Positions 52,242 through 61,938 of a DNA stretch of 64,000 bases are shown in pieces. A program made the position numbers and the translations under genes. Positions within the stretch are counted from its first letter, which is position 1, and each line of letters opens with the position of its first letter. Below the pieces are notes generated by a model. That model saw only the letters and a list, made by a program, of their open reading frames with translations. It searched no databases and had not been told where the DNA came from. Source of the DNA: Spirochaetales bacterium (lineage in GTDB: Bacteria; Spirochaetota; Spirochaetia; DSM-2461); the NCBI GenBank assembly GCA_016936555.1, contig JAFGXR010000070.1, positions 1 through 64,000 on the forward strand, written 5' to 3'.

Positions 52242-53303
52242 ATGCCGGAAAAACAAGATATAACGCTGGAAACTCTACCAGCCCTGGGTGAAGATGAATC
52301 TCTTCATCTCTATAACAGAAAAGGTGAACTCCTGCTCAGAAGCTCGGGAAAGTGGTTACACCCGCTTTTCGAAGTGGAGACTTTTCTCAAATCCCGGAAC
52401 CTTTCGGGAAAAGATCTCCTTCTCCACGATAAAATTGCCGGTCGAGCCGCTGCCGCTTTAATTACACGTATGGGCTTCAGGTCCTGCTCCATCGATCTGA
52501 TCAGCCGCCCGGCTCTCGATCTCTTCAGAAAGCACAATGTACGGTGCCGTCACGGCAATCTGGTCGATAAAATTGCCTGCCGGACTGAAAACCTGATTAA
52601 CGGGGAGATGAATCTGCAAAGCATCTATCTGATGATCCGCAAAAGAGCCGGCTATTCCATGGGGGCGGCTTTGACAATCAGGAATCTGAGATCCGGCTAT
52701 AATGGTAAGGAAATTCTCCGGGGACTGAATCTCGAATTGAGCGGTGGCGATCACCTTGTCGTGACCGGAGATAACGGAACGGGTAAATCCACTTTTCTGA
52801 AAACTCTTATCGGCGTCCAGCCCCTCTCCTCCGGTGAGATTATCCTCGACGGACGCACCCCGGCTGAGACGGAGGGCCCGTCGCTGATCGGTTATGTCAA
52901 CCAGGGACGTCCCGGCTCATCTTTCCCCACAACGGCGCAGGAAATTGTCTCTCTGGGGCTGATCGGAAGCCGGCTGGGAAGGGATGAACAGAAGAACCGC
53001 ATCGAAATCGCCATGAAACGGACCGGCTGTTTTCACCTTCGCCATCGCGATGTCAACACACTTTCCGGAGGCGAGAACCAGAGGGTGGCCCTGGCGAGAT
53101 GCCTCTGTCAACAGGCCCGGCTCATATTGCTCGACGAGCCCACATCCTTTCTGGACAGGGATTCGAAAGAGGATTTTCTGGAAATTCTCAATCAGGTAAT
53201 AGACAGCACAAGCCCCACAGTCATTATGGTTTCTCACGATCATCAGTGGCTGGAAAAGCTGGGATGGGAGACACGGGAACTGAAGGATGGAATACTATGT
53301 TAG
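52242..53303 (+). CDS. DUF1893-like domain fused to Znu/Mnt-type ABC ATPase
   Basis: N-term LLLHDKIAGRAAAALITRMGFRSCSIDLISRPALDLFRKHNV; C-term VTGDNGTGKSTFLKTLIG, LSGGENQRVALARCL. Confidence 0.85.
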   Translation: MPEKQDITLETLPALGEDESLHLYNRKGELLLRSSGKWLHPLFEVETFLKSRNLSGKDLLLHDKIAGRAAAALITRMGFRSCSIDLISRPALDLFRKHNVRCRHGNLVDKIACRTENLINGEMNLQSIYLMIRKRAGYSMGAALTIRNLRSGYNGKEILRGLNLELSGGDHLVVTGDNGTGKSTFLKTLIGVQPLSSGEIILDGRTPAETEGPSLIGYVNQGRPGSSFPTTAQEIVSLGLIGSRLGRDEQKNRIEIAMKRTGCFHLRHRDVNTLSGGENQRVALARCLCQQARLILLDEPTSFLDRDSKEDFLEILNQVIDSTSPTVIMVSHDHQWLEKLGWETRELKDGILC

Positions 53304-54103
53304 AGCTTCTCTCCTACCCTCCCATCTATAGAGGTCTGATTCTGCTGCTCCTGACGGGTTTTACTTTTCCCCTGGCCGGCGTTTTTGTCCTGCGTATGAA
53401 TCTGCTGCCGATCCGCTATCTTCTGATGCATGGCGTATTGCTCGGAGGTGCCCTGGGATTGGCATTGAGATGGAATACCGCGCTGACGAGTGTAGCGGTT
53501 AATATTCTGATGATTCTTGTTCTCAACGGGAGTAAAAAGACACTGAAAACCGGATACGGCCACCTTTCGATGTTTTTCATGGTATTTTCCGTGGCGGCGG
53601 CTTCGGTTATCACATCCCTGTTCCATGTACCGGCCAAGGATACGCTCACCCTGCTCTGGGGAAGCCTCTATGCCAACTCACCGATGACGGTTCTCATAAC
53701 GGGAGCCCTCAGTATCGGACTTGTTCTTTTTTCAGCGCTGAACTTCAGAAAGCTCACAGTCCTCTTTCACGACAGGGAGGTCGCATCTTCGCTCGGGATA
53801 GCCGTACCGCGCTTTGAGCTGATGGTGATGCTGATAATCTCTCTGTCCGTGGCTTCAGCCATGAACCTGATGGGAGCTCTCCTTCTCGATGTCCAGCTGA
53901 TACTTCCGGTTGTTATCGCCGGTTTGCTCTCATCGGGCTTGAAACAGACAATGGTTTTATCCTGTCTGCTCGGAGGAGCTTTCTCTCTTGCCGGATTTTT
54001 TACGGCTTTACTATTCGATATTCCCGTCAGCTCCGGTATCGCTATTCCGGCGGCTGCGGTTTTTATCATAATCATTCTTTATAAACAAGGACAAAAAACA
54101 TGA
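53297..54103 (+). CDS. Metal ABC transporter permease (ZnuB-like)
   Basis: Multi-TM FeCT-family-like protein; ATG overlaps the ATPase stop. Confidence 0.85.
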   Translation: MLELLSYPPIYRGLILLLLTGFTFPLAGVFVLRMNLLPIRYLLMHGVLLGGALGLALRWNTALTSVAVNILMILVLNGSKKTLKTGYGHLSMFFMVFSVAAASVITSLFHVPAKDTLTLLWGSLYANSPMTVLITGALSIGLVLFSALNFRKLTVLFHDREVASSLGIAVPRFELMVMLIISLSVASAMNLMGALLLDVQLILPVVIAGLLSSGLKQTMVLSCLLGGAFSLAGFFTALLFDIPVSSGIAIPAAAVFIIIILYKQGQKT

Positions 54104-54867
54104 AAAACAGAAATACCTTTCTTTCCATACTGTTCGTGCTTGCGACGGCAGCAGCGGGACTTTCCGCACAAACCGATCACATGATTCTGGCGACAAATGC
54201 CTGGACGTCGGCTTTTGTCACAATGGCCGCCGGAGAAGCGGAACTCCTGGCACCAGCCGATATGGTTCATCCGCCGGAATACGAACTGAAGATATCGGAT
54301 GTCGCAAAAATACGCGATGCCGATTACCTGGTCTACGGGGGATACGAAGTCCTGATGAAAACTGTTTTCGAGAGTTTTCAAAAGCCGGAAGATCAGATGG
54401 TGCAGATCACGACCAGTTACGAACCCGCAACGGTGGAAGCATCGGTTCTGGCCGTAGCACGGAAAATCGGAACCGTTCCGGCTGCCGAAAAAAATATAGA
54501 GTCCTATAGAAAACTGATAAGCGACGGCAGGAGCAAACTGAAAGAGAGAGGAATTTTCGGAAAGGATGTTCTGGTCAACTTTCACCAGCGTCCCCTGGCA
54601 CAGGCTCTCGGGTTTAATATCCTGGGAGTTTTCGGCCCTCAGCCCCTGTCGCCCTCCGATATTTCAAAACTCGGAAAACTGAAGCCCGAACTGATCCTCG
54701 ATAACATTCACAATCCCATGGCCGCTCCTCTCGAAGAGATCCTCGGTAAAGAAGCCGTGATTCTGATCAATTTCCCCGGTTTTCCCATGAGTGACGGAAC
54801 AGAAGCGCCGACGAGTCTGTCAGGTGTCGCGGAACACAATATAAATGAGATTTTGAAATTCAACTGA
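54100..54867 (+). CDS. Metal ABC transporter substrate-binding protein (ZnuA-like)
   Basis: Signal peptide; VHPPEYELKISDVAKIRDADYLVYGGYE; overlaps the permease stop. Confidence 0.8.
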   Translation: MKNRNTFLSILFVLATAAAGLSAQTDHMILATNAWTSAFVTMAAGEAELLAPADMVHPPEYELKISDVAKIRDADYLVYGGYEVLMKTVFESFQKPEDQMVQITTSYEPATVEASVLAVARKIGTVPAAEKNIESYRKLISDGRSKLKERGIFGKDVLVNFHQRPLAQALGFNILGVFGPQPLSPSDISKLGKLKPELILDNIHNPMAAPLEEILGKEAVILINFPGFPMSDGTEAPTSLSGVAEHNINEILKFN

Positions 54868-54908
54868 GCTCAGCGATTTTTGCCGCTCAGATGGAACGGC
54901 TCAATATA

Positions 54909-56831
54909 TTACCCCAGAATATTTCTCAGCTGTTTTCTCAGCTCATTCATTTTATAGGGCTTTTTTAAAAAGCCCAGAGCACCGGCTGCCTTTAGTTTCC
55001 TGAATTCCTTCTTCATATTGTAGCCGCTCGATATGAGGACTTTCACGGAAGGCGATAGACTCTTCAATCTCGATAGAGTTTCGTAACCGTCAAGACCGGG
55101 CATAACCATATCGAGTATAACGATATCAATTCTGTCTCCCTCTTTCCGATAGAGATCAAGAGCTTCCTCTCCGCTACCGCAGCTGATAATGGAATGATTA
55201 TCACTGACCAGTATATCTTCGAGCATATTTCTGAGCATCGTTTCATCATCAACGATCAGAATCGTACTTTTTCTGACTGCAGCCTCTTCGGATTTTTCCT
55301 TCAGATCATGTTTGAACCCCGACTCTCTGTCCAGGGGAAGATATACAGAAAATTCCGTACCGGCTCCCTCTTCACTGGAAAAGGTGATGTACCCGTCGTG
55401 CTCTACAACAGCTCCGTAGGTCGAAGCGAGTCCCATACCTGTTCCCTGGCCGACATCTTTCGTCGTGAAAAATGGCTCGAAAATATGTTTTTTCAATTCA
55501 GCCGGAATGCCCCACCCTGTATCGGCGATTCTGATCCGGACGAAATGCCCCGGTTCGAGATGGTTGAAGACGACCAGATCGTCTTTGCTGTCAAACTCCA
55601 GGCATAGTGTTTGAACCGTGAGCGTCCCTCCTTCAGGCATGGCCTCAACTCCGTTCAGGATAAGATTGCGGAAAGCCTGCTCCAGCTGATTCGGGTCCCC
55701 TTTGACAATTTTGCAGATGCTATGAAAATCCTTTTTTACTGCGATCGATTCAGGGATCAGTCCTTCTATATCTCTGAGAACAAGTTTCAGCTTTTCGTTG
55801 ATATCGACGGGTTCGAGCATAACCTGCCCCTTCCGGGCGAAAGAAAGAAGCTTTTTCGTCAGATCGGCAGATCTGAGGGCGCTGTGGAGAATATTGCTGG
55901 CGAATTTCCGGTATTGGGGATTCTCCAGCTGATGACAGAGCATATCGGCATAACCGATTATGGGAGAAAGCTGATTGTTGAAATCGTGGGCTATACCGCC
56001 GGCCAGCTGACCGATGGCGCTCATTTTTTCAGACTGGCGCAGTTTATCCTCGAGCAACCGGCTGTCGGTGATATCGCGGATGGAAGAGATGACCACTTTC
56101 CGCCCCTTCAATTCCGCTGTCCTGGAATTGATGATAACGGTCCTCAATTCTCCCGATGCGGTTCTGACCCGTCCTTCCACATTCCGCCAATCCCTGTCTT
56201 CCGGATCGGAGAGAATAGAGACATCATCGGTTTCGACAAAATCCAGCGCTCTTCTGTTTATGATCTCCTCATAGGAATATCCGCTTTTCTCGACGGCACG
56301 GCTGTTGGCCTCGACGATGACACCGTTCTCCGTAACGAGAATGACATCGAAAACGGCATCGACGAGAATCCTGTATTTCAGCTCATTGTTTTCCGCTTCT
56401 ATCTTGGCTTCGAGAAGTTCCGCTTCCATTTTTCTCTTCTGCATCCGGGACTGGTGCAGATTGTAGACTTTATCGATTTTAGTCGGGAGCTCCTCTTTCA
56501 GAGATTCTGATTTGACAACAAAATCCAGAGCGCCCCTCTTCATGGCTTCGATAACAGTTCCGATGGAATTATCGACGGAGAGGAATATAAATGAATAGTC
56601 CCTGTTCCCCCGCCCCAGAGCCTCGAGAATTTCCAGCCCGTCCATACCGGGCAGCCTGTAATCGAGGATGACTATGTCGGGAGAAACGATCCCCTCTTTC
56701 AGGCTGTTATAAGCCTCCAGACCGGATGAAATGACAGATGTTCTGTATTTTGAAGGCTTTAATGCTTTTTCAATAAAGAACAGATCATCAGTATTATCTT
56801 CAACAATAAGTATATCGATAACCGAATCCAT
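54909..56831 (-). CDS. Hybrid histidine kinase: REC-PAS-HisKA-HATPase-REC
   Basis: VIDILIVEDNTDD...DIVILDYRLPGMDG; GGIAHDFNNQLSPIIGY; GTGMGLASTYG; ILIVDDETMLRNML. Confidence 0.93.
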   Translation of the reverse strand: MDSVIDILIVEDNTDDLFFIEKALKPSKYRTSVISSGLEAYNSLKEGIVSPDIVILDYRLPGMDGLEILEALGRGNRDYSFIFLSVDNSIGTVIEAMKRGALDFVVKSESLKEELPTKIDKVYNLHQSRMQKRKMEAELLEAKIEAENNELKYRILVDAVFDVILVTENGVIVEANSRAVEKSGYSYEEIINRRALDFVETDDVSILSDPEDRDWRNVEGRVRTASGELRTVIINSRTAELKGRKVVISSIRDITDSRLLEDKLRQSEKMSAIGQLAGGIAHDFNNQLSPIIGYADMLCHQLENPQYRKFASNILHSALRSADLTKKLLSFARKGQVMLEPVDINEKLKLVLRDIEGLIPESIAVKKDFHSICKIVKGDPNQLEQAFRNLILNGVEAMPEGGTLTVQTLCLEFDSKDDLVVFNHLEPGHFVRIRIADTGWGIPAELKKHIFEPFFTTKDVGQGTGMGLASTYGAVVEHDGYITFSSEEGAGTEFSVYLPLDRESGFKHDLKEKSEEAAVRKSTILIVDDETMLRNMLEDILVSDNHSIISCGSGEEALDLYRKEGDRIDIVILDMVMPGLDGYETLSRLKSLSPSVKVLISSGYNMKKEFRKLKAAGALGFLKKPYKMNELRKQLRNILG

Positions 56832-57268
56832 CAGCGGAAAATCTCCTTTACGTCACTAACCGATCCCCAATAGTATTCCAGCTGTCTGATTTTTTCAGTG
56901 AAATCGCTGAAACTGACCGGTTTGATCATAAAATCGTTGGCACCGAGACTCAGCGCTTTCATGGCGTCTTCCCGGCGCGATGTCGTGGTCAGCATAATAA
57001 CGGGAATGCTTTTAAGTCTATCATTCTTTTTTATTGTTTCAAGAACCTCAAAACCGTTGACAAGAGGCATATTGATATCGAGGAGGATAAAAAGAGGCAA
57101 ATCCTCCAGACCCAAGGCGAAATTTCCCGTTTCGAGAAGATAATCGAGTGCTTCCCGGCCGTTTTTCAAATGCCTGATGCGGTTCGCATCTTCCGGCCCC
57201 TTCGAAAGAGAGCGGAGAATTAAGCGGGCATGATCTTCTTCATCTTCAACAAGCAGAATATCAGCCAT
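56831..57268 (-). CDS. Single-domain response regulator (Rcp1-like)
   Basis: ILLVEDEEDHARLI...LFILLDINMPLVNGFEVL...VIMLTTTS. Confidence 0.93.
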   Translation of the reverse strand: MADILLVEDEEDHARLILRSLSKGPEDANRIRHLKNGREALDYLLETGNFALGLEDLPLFILLDINMPLVNGFEVLETIKKNDRLKSIPVIMLTTTSRREDAMKALSLGANDFMIKPVSFSDFTEKIRQLEYYWGSVSDVKEIFR

Positions 57269-59216
57269 GAAGATCTCCAGAGAGAACGGATTCGGGGAAA
57301 TCTATGGTAAATGTGCAGCCGCGCCCCTCCCCTTCCGAATAGGCTCTGATCCGTCCGCCATGCTGTTCTATGACTTTCCGGCTGAAGGTAAGCCCCATGC
57401 CCACGCCTTCGGCGCTGTTCATCTTAAGCCTCTCTCCCGGTTTGAAAATCTTTTCCAACTGGCCGGCAGGTATGCCGATGCCATCATCGCTAAGGGAAAG
57501 AGTATTTCCCACGGCACTGATGTCGATGTTCTTTCCGCCGTACAAGACCGCGTTGAGAATTAGATTCCGGAAAACTCCTTCAATCCGGGATAAATCAGCA
57601 GACATGACAGGAAGAGATCCGCAGCGGATGGAGACTTTCTCTTTCTCCAGCAGTATAGCCATATCCTTTTCAATTTTGCCGATAAGTTCAGCGAGAGAAA
57701 ACTCGGAGACATTCTTCTTCACCGTATTCAGCCGCGAGAGGTCGAGCAGACTCAGGACCAGTTTCTGCATGCGCTTTGAATTGACCTGAAGCCTCTCCAG
57801 ACAGAAAAGGCCCTCCTCGTCGAGGCGGTCTCCGTAATTCTCCAGAAGCTCCCCGGCATATCCGCTCATGGAGACCAGGGGGACCTGCAGGTCGTGAGAA
57901 GCGATATACACCATCTCTTCCAGCTGTTCATTGCTTTCTTTCAGGTCTCTTTCTATTTCCAGACGGTCCGTAATATCGGTGCCGATACAGAGCGTCTCCC
58001 TCAGATTCAGATTATCGTCCCGGATGAATTTCAGACTCCATTGAATGTAGAGATCCCGCCCCTCTTTCCGGGGCAACCGGTCGACAAAGCTGTCCCTGTC
58101 TTTACTAAGCCGCTCCTCGAGACCGCACTCCGCCGAAAAAACCGGTCCGACGGGGCTCTTTCCCTCGAGGCTGTCTGAACCGAGCCCGAAATAATCCTCT
58201 CCGAAGCGGTTGATGGCAATAACGTCTCCGGATCTGTTGAGCCGGAGAATGATTGTGCTCGCATATTTGACCAGGGTCTGATACTGCCGTTCCTGAATGG
58301 TCAGCGCCTCCGTTCTCAATCTCACCTGATGACGGAGAAGGATGATAAAGAGGAAGAACAGAATGACCAGGCCGGAAATTACAGCCATTGTGACAATGAC
58401 CCAGAGCGGAATGATGACACGCCTCAATTCCTTTCCGGTCATCCAGTAATTGAGGGTCCTGTAATAAAATGAATTCTTTTTCTCCTTCCATTCGATGAGG
58501 TGGTAATCGATGTGACGGAGGACATCGGCCATTCTTCCCTCTTCTGATGCGAAATAAATGGAAAAAGGTGAGAAGAGAATGCTGCTGGGAATGAGGTCGT
58601 ACTGCTCAACATGGCGGAGACCGAAGTGCTGGGGCGCGACGCCCGCCAGAACATCGCCCCGGTGGACAGCTTCAAAAACATCATTATGAGTGGGGTATTC
58701 GACTATGATGCTCTGTATGCCCAGCTCCGCGGCGGTCTCGATATAATGCTGGCCGTTAATGTCCTCCGCCATGATAGCGACCCGTTCCCCGGCCAGATCG
58801 TTGATATTGATGGACTGCCTATCGGGCCGCGTAAAAATCTGGCTCCACAATTCGATAACCGAAACCGTGTTAAAATCCATGATTTCATCGCGCTCTTCCG
58901 TATAGGCGACGGAGAGCATAAGATCAATGTCTTCCGATTGCAGTCTCTCCAGCCCTTCGGCCCAGCTCCCTTCGACAAAAACGAAGTCCCAGGATTCCCC
59001 TTTGGCCATCTCTCTGAGAAGATCGGGATACAGACCGGCGGGATTTCCTTTCTCGTCAATGAAATTCATGGGTTCAAAGGGGAAAATTCCGACTCTGACC
59101 CTATCGGAATGATCGTTGAAAGGGTCTGCGAACAGAGAAGCGCAAAAGGAGATGATGAGAAAAACAGATAATTTTAAGACGAGAAGAACCTGCCTCATTC
59201 TTTCATTATAGTACAA
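57261..59216 (-). CDS. Sensor histidine kinase with periplasmic SBP_bac_3-like domain and PAS domain
   Basis: Signal peptide; RVGIFPFEPMNFIDEKGNPAGLYPDLLREMAKG; SHDLQVPLVSMSGYAGELL; GVGMGLTFSRKVIEQHGG. Start could be the Met at 59198. Confidence 0.9.
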   Translation of the reverse strand: MYYNERMRQVLLVLKLSVFLIISFCASLFADPFNDHSDRVRVGIFPFEPMNFIDEKGNPAGLYPDLLREMAKGESWDFVFVEGSWAEGLERLQSEDIDLMLSVAYTEERDEIMDFNTVSVIELWSQIFTRPDRQSININDLAGERVAIMAEDINGQHYIETAAELGIQSIIVEYPTHNDVFEAVHRGDVLAGVAPQHFGLRHVEQYDLIPSSILFSPFSIYFASEEGRMADVLRHIDYHLIEWKEKKNSFYYRTLNYWMTGKELRRVIIPLWVIVTMAVISGLVILFFLFIILLRHQVRLRTEALTIQERQYQTLVKYASTIILRLNRSGDVIAINRFGEDYFGLGSDSLEGKSPVGPVFSAECGLEERLSKDRDSFVDRLPRKEGRDLYIQWSLKFIRDDNLNLRETLCIGTDITDRLEIERDLKESNEQLEEMVYIASHDLQVPLVSMSGYAGELLENYGDRLDEEGLFCLERLQVNSKRMQKLVLSLLDLSRLNTVKKNVSEFSLAELIGKIEKDMAILLEKEKVSIRCGSLPVMSADLSRIEGVFRNLILNAVLYGGKNIDISAVGNTLSLSDDGIGIPAGQLEKIFKPGERLKMNSAEGVGMGLTFSRKVIEQHGGRIRAYSEGEGRGCTFTIDFPESVLSGDLHG

Positions 59217-59260
59217 AAGGAGTTAAAAAATGAAAATTGTACTGTTCTTTATCCGCCGGC

Positions 59261-59827
59261 CTATAACACTTTTCCCCTGTGCCTCAGGTACCAGAACCAG
59301 GCCTGAAGCGTAATGGCGCTGTTGTAGGGTCCCGTGCCTATTTCCGCGGCCAGTTCATCGACGGGAACCAGTTCCATATCGATCATTTCGTGTTCATCGA
59401 GATTCCGTCTGCCCAGGGGAATCAGATCTTCCGCCAGAAAGGTGTGGGAATGGTTGTTCATAAACGCGGGATTGGGGTTAATGGTGCCGATCTGCGTCAT
59501 TTTACCGGCGCGGTATCCCGTTTCCTCCTCCAGTTCGCGGTTCGCCGCCTCCAGAGGTTCCTCACCGGGATCGATCAGTCCGGCGGGAAATTCCTTGGTC
59601 AGGGACGATGAGCCGTGGCGGTACTGCTGGACAATGAGAAAACAGTCTCTGCCCCGGCTGTTTTTGACGATGGGGAGGATGGTAACCCAATCGGGCGAAT
59701 CGATCAGGGTGAATTTCCCCTGCCGGTTTTCAGCGGCTTTTCTCCAGATACTTTTGACTTTGAAGATCCGGCAGTCCATTTCTGTTTTTTCGCTGTCGGT
59801 CTCCCATAAAAGATGTTCTTTATCCAT
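59261..59827 (-). CDS. NUDIX hydrolase (ADP-ribose pyrophosphatase-like)
   Basis: Nudix box GLIDPGEEPLEAANRELEEETGYRAG. Confidence 0.92.
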   Translation of the reverse strand: MDKEHLLWETDSEKTEMDCRIFKVKSIWRKAAENRQGKFTLIDSPDWVTILPIVKNSRGRDCFLIVQQYRHGSSSLTKEFPAGLIDPGEEPLEAANRELEEETGYRAGKMTQIGTINPNPAFMNNHSHTFLAEDLIPLGRRNLDEHEMIDMELVPVDELAAEIGTGPYNSAITLQAWFWYLRHRGKVL

Positions 59828-60894
59828 TAACTCTCCCTGGGATAGGCGTATTCCTCTCCCTCAATATTCCGGAAATAGTAATTTTTTTCATCTTCTCCGA
59901 CGGCATAATCCTCGGTCAGGGGAATTTTTCCGCCTCCGCCGGGCATATCCACGGCGTAGACGGGCAGCGCCAGTCCGGAAATGCGTGTTCTGAGCTCCTT
60001 CATAATCTCCCGCCCCTTTTCCAGGGGGACCCTGAGATGGGAAGTCCCGGCAGCCAGATCACCCTGAAAGAGATAATAGGGCTTTATTCTCAACCGCACC
60101 AGGGCTTGAAAGAGTTCCTCGAGCGCCGGAACAGAATCGTTGACCCCCCGGAGCAGAACCGACTGATTGAGGACCGGTATCCCGCGGTCTATAAGACGGG
60201 CCGCCGCCTCTTCGGACTTTGCCGTCAATTCCCGCCGGTGATTGAACTGAGTGACGACCCAGAGCGGGCCGTTCTTCTGAAGGATTTCCACCAGCCGGGG
60301 TGTTATCCTCTGGGGGAGAACAACGGGGATTCTGGTTGCCAGCCGGATCGCCATATGGGGGCGGACCTCTCTGATTGTTTTCAATATGGCTTCCAGTTTG
60401 GCATCGTTACAGGTAAGGGGATCGCCTCCCGAGAGTAATATTTCATTGACCTCCCGGTGCTCCGCCAGATAGGCGGCCACCTGCTTCATTTCCTGAGGTG
60501 AGACGGTGCTTCCTTCATGGCCGGCAAAAGACCGGCGGAAACAATGCCGGCAGTACATGGCGCAGCTATCGGTTACGAGGAGCAGGACCCGGTCGCGGTA
60601 ACGGTGTATCAGCCGGGGAACAGGGCTGAAGGATGTCTCGCCCAGCGGATCGGTCAGCTCGCATTCCCCGATGGTGTATTCATCGACGAGGGGAATAAAC
60701 TGACGGCGGATGGGATCTTCGGGAGTATCCTCCGCCAGAGAAGCGTAATAGGGATTGACCAGAAACTGAAGGCGGTCCTCCTCCCCCCCCTGTGCGAAAA
60801 AAGCCCTCTCACCTTCTGTCAGAGTGAAATTCGCCAGATCGCTTGCGCTCCTCCATGATTTTTTTAACAGTTCCGACCATTCGCTGTCTGCCAT
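59827..60894 (-). CDS. KamA/EpmB-family radical SAM protein (lysine 2,3-aminomutase-like)
   Basis: CAMYCRHCFRRSFAG (CxxxCxxC), EILLSGGDPLTCND, RLATRIPVVLPQRIT, YAVDMPGGGGKIPL; start trimmed to MADSEWSELL. Confidence 0.9.
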   Translation of the reverse strand: MADSEWSELLKKSWRSASDLANFTLTEGERAFFAQGGEEDRLQFLVNPYYASLAEDTPEDPIRRQFIPLVDEYTIGECELTDPLGETSFSPVPRLIHRYRDRVLLLVTDSCAMYCRHCFRRSFAGHEGSTVSPQEMKQVAAYLAEHREVNEILLSGGDPLTCNDAKLEAILKTIREVRPHMAIRLATRIPVVLPQRITPRLVEILQKNGPLWVVTQFNHRRELTAKSEEAAARLIDRGIPVLNQSVLLRGVNDSVPALEELFQALVRLRIKPYYLFQGDLAAGTSHLRVPLEKGREIMKELRTRISGLALPVYAVDMPGGGGKIPLTEDYAVGEDEKNYYFRNIEGEEYAYPRES

Positions 60895-60987
60895 AACCGC
60901 GATAATACACCAGTTTTCCCTTTTGTTCGATAGTCCCCTCCTTCTGTTTCTGTTGTCTTTAAGCCGGACATTCTCTATATTAAAGAA

Positions 60988-61881
60988 ATGAATGATTCTA
61001 TGGACCGCATCACGGAAATGATTATTAAAACCTATAAGGAGAAAGGGGTTCTCAACCATCTTGAAGGCCCCAATCTCCCCTCGAGAAAGAGCATCCGCGA
61101 AATTATCCGGAATTACGAATCGATCATTTTCCCCGGATTCGAGTCGGAGGAAAATCTGGACAGCGAGCTGATCTCCTATACCATAGGGGCGAAAATACAG
61201 CAGCTGGCCAAAGATCTGACCCTGGAAATACGGAAAAGTCTGAAATTCGGCTGCAGAATAAAACACAAAACCGAATACTGCACCATATGCGCCGAAAGCG
61301 CCGAACAGATAACTCTCGCGCTTCTGAACAGGATTCCGGAACTGCGGGAAAAAATCCTTCTCGATGTGGAAGCGGCGCTGGCGGGAGACCCGGCGGCCAG
61401 GTCCAGCGAGGAAGTCATTCTCTCTTATCCCGGTCTGGAAGCTATCGTCGTCCACCGCTTCGCCCATGAACTGTACCTGAAGCAGGTTCCCCTTATTCCC
61501 CGCATGATGAACGAATACATCCACCGCCACACAGGGATTGACATTCATCCCGGCGCGACCATCGGAGACCATTTCTTCATGGACCATGGTACGGGCATCG
61601 TCATCGGCGAGACAACCATTATCGGAAACAACGTCAGCGTCTATCAGGGCGTGACCATCGGAGCTCTGAAAGTGATCAAAAAAGAAGCCGAGGTGAAGCG
61701 CCACCCCACCATTGAAGACAATGTCACCATCTACTCTGGAGCGACCATCCTCGGCGGGGAAACGGTGATCGGGAAAAACACGACGATCGGAGGGAATGTA
61801 TGGATTACCAGCTCCGTACCGGCTGACAGCCGCATCTATCTCAAGCCGCCGGAGTATATAATAAAAAACGGCTCGTCTTGA
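60988..61881 (+). CDS. cysE: Serine O-acetyltransferase
   Basis: Left-handed beta-helix: IDIHPGATIGDHFFMDHGTGIVIGETTIIGNNVSVYQGVTIGA. Confidence 0.9.
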   Translation: MNDSMDRITEMIIKTYKEKGVLNHLEGPNLPSRKSIREIIRNYESIIFPGFESEENLDSELISYTIGAKIQQLAKDLTLEIRKSLKFGCRIKHKTEYCTICAESAEQITLALLNRIPELREKILLDVEAALAGDPAARSSEEVILSYPGLEAIVVHRFAHELYLKQVPLIPRMMNEYIHRHTGIDIHPGATIGDHFFMDHGTGIVIGETTIIGNNVSVYQGVTIGALKVIKKEAEVKRHPTIEDNVTIYSGATILGGETVIGKNTTIGGNVWITSSVPADSRIYLKPPEYIIKNGSS

Positions 61882-61938
61882 CAGATCCCCCGCTGAATGT
61901 AGTATATAAGTCAGGATATAAAAGAACAGGAAGGAATA

